Source: an uncultured Muribaculaceae bacterium
Lineage (GTDB): Bacteria > Bacteroidota > Bacteroidia > Bacteroidales > Muribaculaceae
DNA: 6,192 nt
Reading direction: 5' to 3'
NCBI GenBank assembly: GCA_910578305.1
Contig: CAJTQH010000047.1
Span: forward strand, 11,796 to 17,987
Shown here: positions 5,428 through 6,192 of the stretch, one piece after another
How the letters are laid out: every line of letters starts with the position of its first letter
How positions within the stretch are numbered: position 1 is the first letter of the stretch
The notes under the pieces: model-generated
What the model was told of the DNA's origin: nothing
Seen by the model: the letters and a program-made list of their open reading frames with translations, nothing else
Databases searched by the model: none
Program-made: the position numbers and the translations under genes

Positions 5428-6192
5428 ATGGCTACCTTATCTATTGGATTTATAAAATCCAAGCCCAACTCCGATGGGTCATTTTCGTTGAAAATAGTGA
5501 TCAACTCGTTGTCAAAGTCTGCATATATATCCACTCGATACAAGATTGACAATTTAAGACAATGGAAAGATGGGAAAATAGTTAAGCACCCTGATGCTGA
5601 TTATATCAACAAGCAGTTAAAGAAACTGCTGTGGGAGTATGAGGCTATATATGACGCGATGCCTAATCCCAATGTGTCAGCATCAGAGATAAGGCAATAT
5701 CTCATATCGCAATATCGCAAATCCGATTCCCTCAAAGACCACACAGAGTCATATATCAAGCGTCTGAAAAGCGAGGGGCGAGAATCCTATGCCCAAAATA
5801 TGGACTACACACTCAAATATCTACTTGAATGTTTTGGCGAGAACATGACTTTGCAACAGTTCACCCCGACTGCTCTAACCTTGTTTGAAAAGCATCTGCG
5901 CAAGGGAGGTAGCTCAGATACGACTATCAACATCCGCATGAGTCACGTGAAAGCGTTGCTAAACGCCGCGGTCAACGACGGCATCGTGGAATATAAGATA
6001 TTCCCATTCCGCAATTACAAGGCTCCGGCAAAGGCTGTGCGCGACATCTGTATATCCAAGGAAGAGCTGAGGAAATTACGAGAAGCTGAGTTTAAAGGCG
6101 TGTCGACGCGACGCCATACCGTTGCGCGAGATTTGTTCATGCTTTCGTTTTACTTCGCCGGGATCAATCTGACTGACCTTATGGATGCGAAA
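5428..6192 (+). CDS. Tyrosine recombinase/integrase, Bacteroidetes type (cut by window edge)
   Basis: The first 255 residues of a site-specific integrase are present, and the frame is open to the window edge. Residues 1-90 are an arm-type DNA-binding domain (MATLSIGFIKSKPN to PDADY and beyond). Residues about 104-200 are the SAM-like core-binding domain (SESY-like HTESYIKRLKSEG, then FTPTALTLFEKHL, INIRMSHVKALLNAAV). The catalytic domain begins near 213 (ISKEELRKLRE, ARDLFMLSFYFAGINLTDL). Families of this type are about 400 residues, so box II (HxxR) and the tyrosine lie beyond the window. The segment matching box I (TGLRxSEL) reads AGINLTDL, with N247 where the arginine is normally found. 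By position it should integrate and excise the element at tRNA-Thr. It follows the arm-HTH gene by 1 bp, and no Shine-Dalgarno is visible. Confidence 0.92.
   Translation, partial: MATLSIGFIKSKPNSDGSFSLKIVINSLSKSAYISTRYKIDNLRQWKDGKIVKHPDADYINKQLKKLLWEYEAIYDAMPNPNVSASEIRQYLISQYRKSDSLKDHTESYIKRLKSEGRESYAQNMDYTLKYLLECFGENMTLQQFTPTALTLFEKHLRKGGSSDTTINIRMSHVKALLNAAVNDGIVEYKIFPFRNYKAPAKAVRDICISKEELRKLREAEFKGVSTRRHTVARDLFMLSFYFAGINLTDLMDAK

Larger units (their letters stand above)
4629..6192 (+). mobile_element. Left end of an integrated mobile element at tRNA-Thr (continues beyond window)
   Basis: Everything after the tRNA differs in character from the host genes. The leader to about 4781 is strongly AT-rich, and the two following genes (integrase-arm protein and tyrosine integrase) are recombination functions oriented away from the tRNA. 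The arrangement tRNA, att, recombination genes is typical of integrative conjugative or mobilizable elements, genomic islands and prophages. No conjugation, phage or cargo gene lies inside the window, so the class cannot be told. The window ends inside the integrase, and the right end is not seen. Confidence 0.75.

Overview
The window looks like a Bacteroidales chromosome, possibly from a Muribaculaceae-like gut bacterium. The signs are TAnnTTTG-type -7 promoter boxes, starts without an obvious Shine-Dalgarno, a DUF4270 lipoprotein with acidic residues after the lipobox cysteine, a Bacteroidetes-type GT5-only 'glycogen synthase', and a Bacteroidetes-type tyrosine integrase. The assignment rests on reading motifs by eye, not on a database search.

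Layout. (1) 1-2094, minus strand: a two-gene thiol-redox operon. A secreted stand-alone nDsbD-like domain protein (1624-2094) comes first and overlaps by 4 bp (ATGA) the start of a full-length DsbD (1-1627, cut by the window edge just before its thioredoxin CxxC). The small protein is clearly a paralogue of DsbD's own N-terminal domain. (2) 2095-2245: a divergent promoter region with a TAnnTTTG box on each strand. (3) 2246-4517, plus strand: a GT5 N-terminal-domain-only protein lacking key glycogen synthase motifs, then a DUF4270 lipoprotein, probably one operon. (4) 4518-4628: a -7 box directly after the DUF4270 stop codon, a palindrome overlapping it, and a complete tRNA-Thr(CGU). (5) 4629-6192: the left end of an integrated mobile element that appears to use the tRNA-Thr 3' end as its attachment site. 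It holds a strong terminator, an AT-rich leader with two tandem 12-bp repeats, a 214-residue protein and a tyrosine recombinase cut by the window edge.

The most interesting part is the pair of genes in the element. The 214-residue protein starts with an integrase-type arm-DNA-binding domain, about 30 of its first 63 positions being identical without gaps to the integrase encoded 1 bp downstream. In place of a recombinase core it then has a helix-turn-helix and a heptad-repeat coiled coil. It could be a catalytically empty integrase paralogue that shares the integrase's arm sites and acts as a directionality factor, repressor or architectural partner. The integrase also seems to lack the canonical box I arginine, as IntDOT of CTnDOT does.
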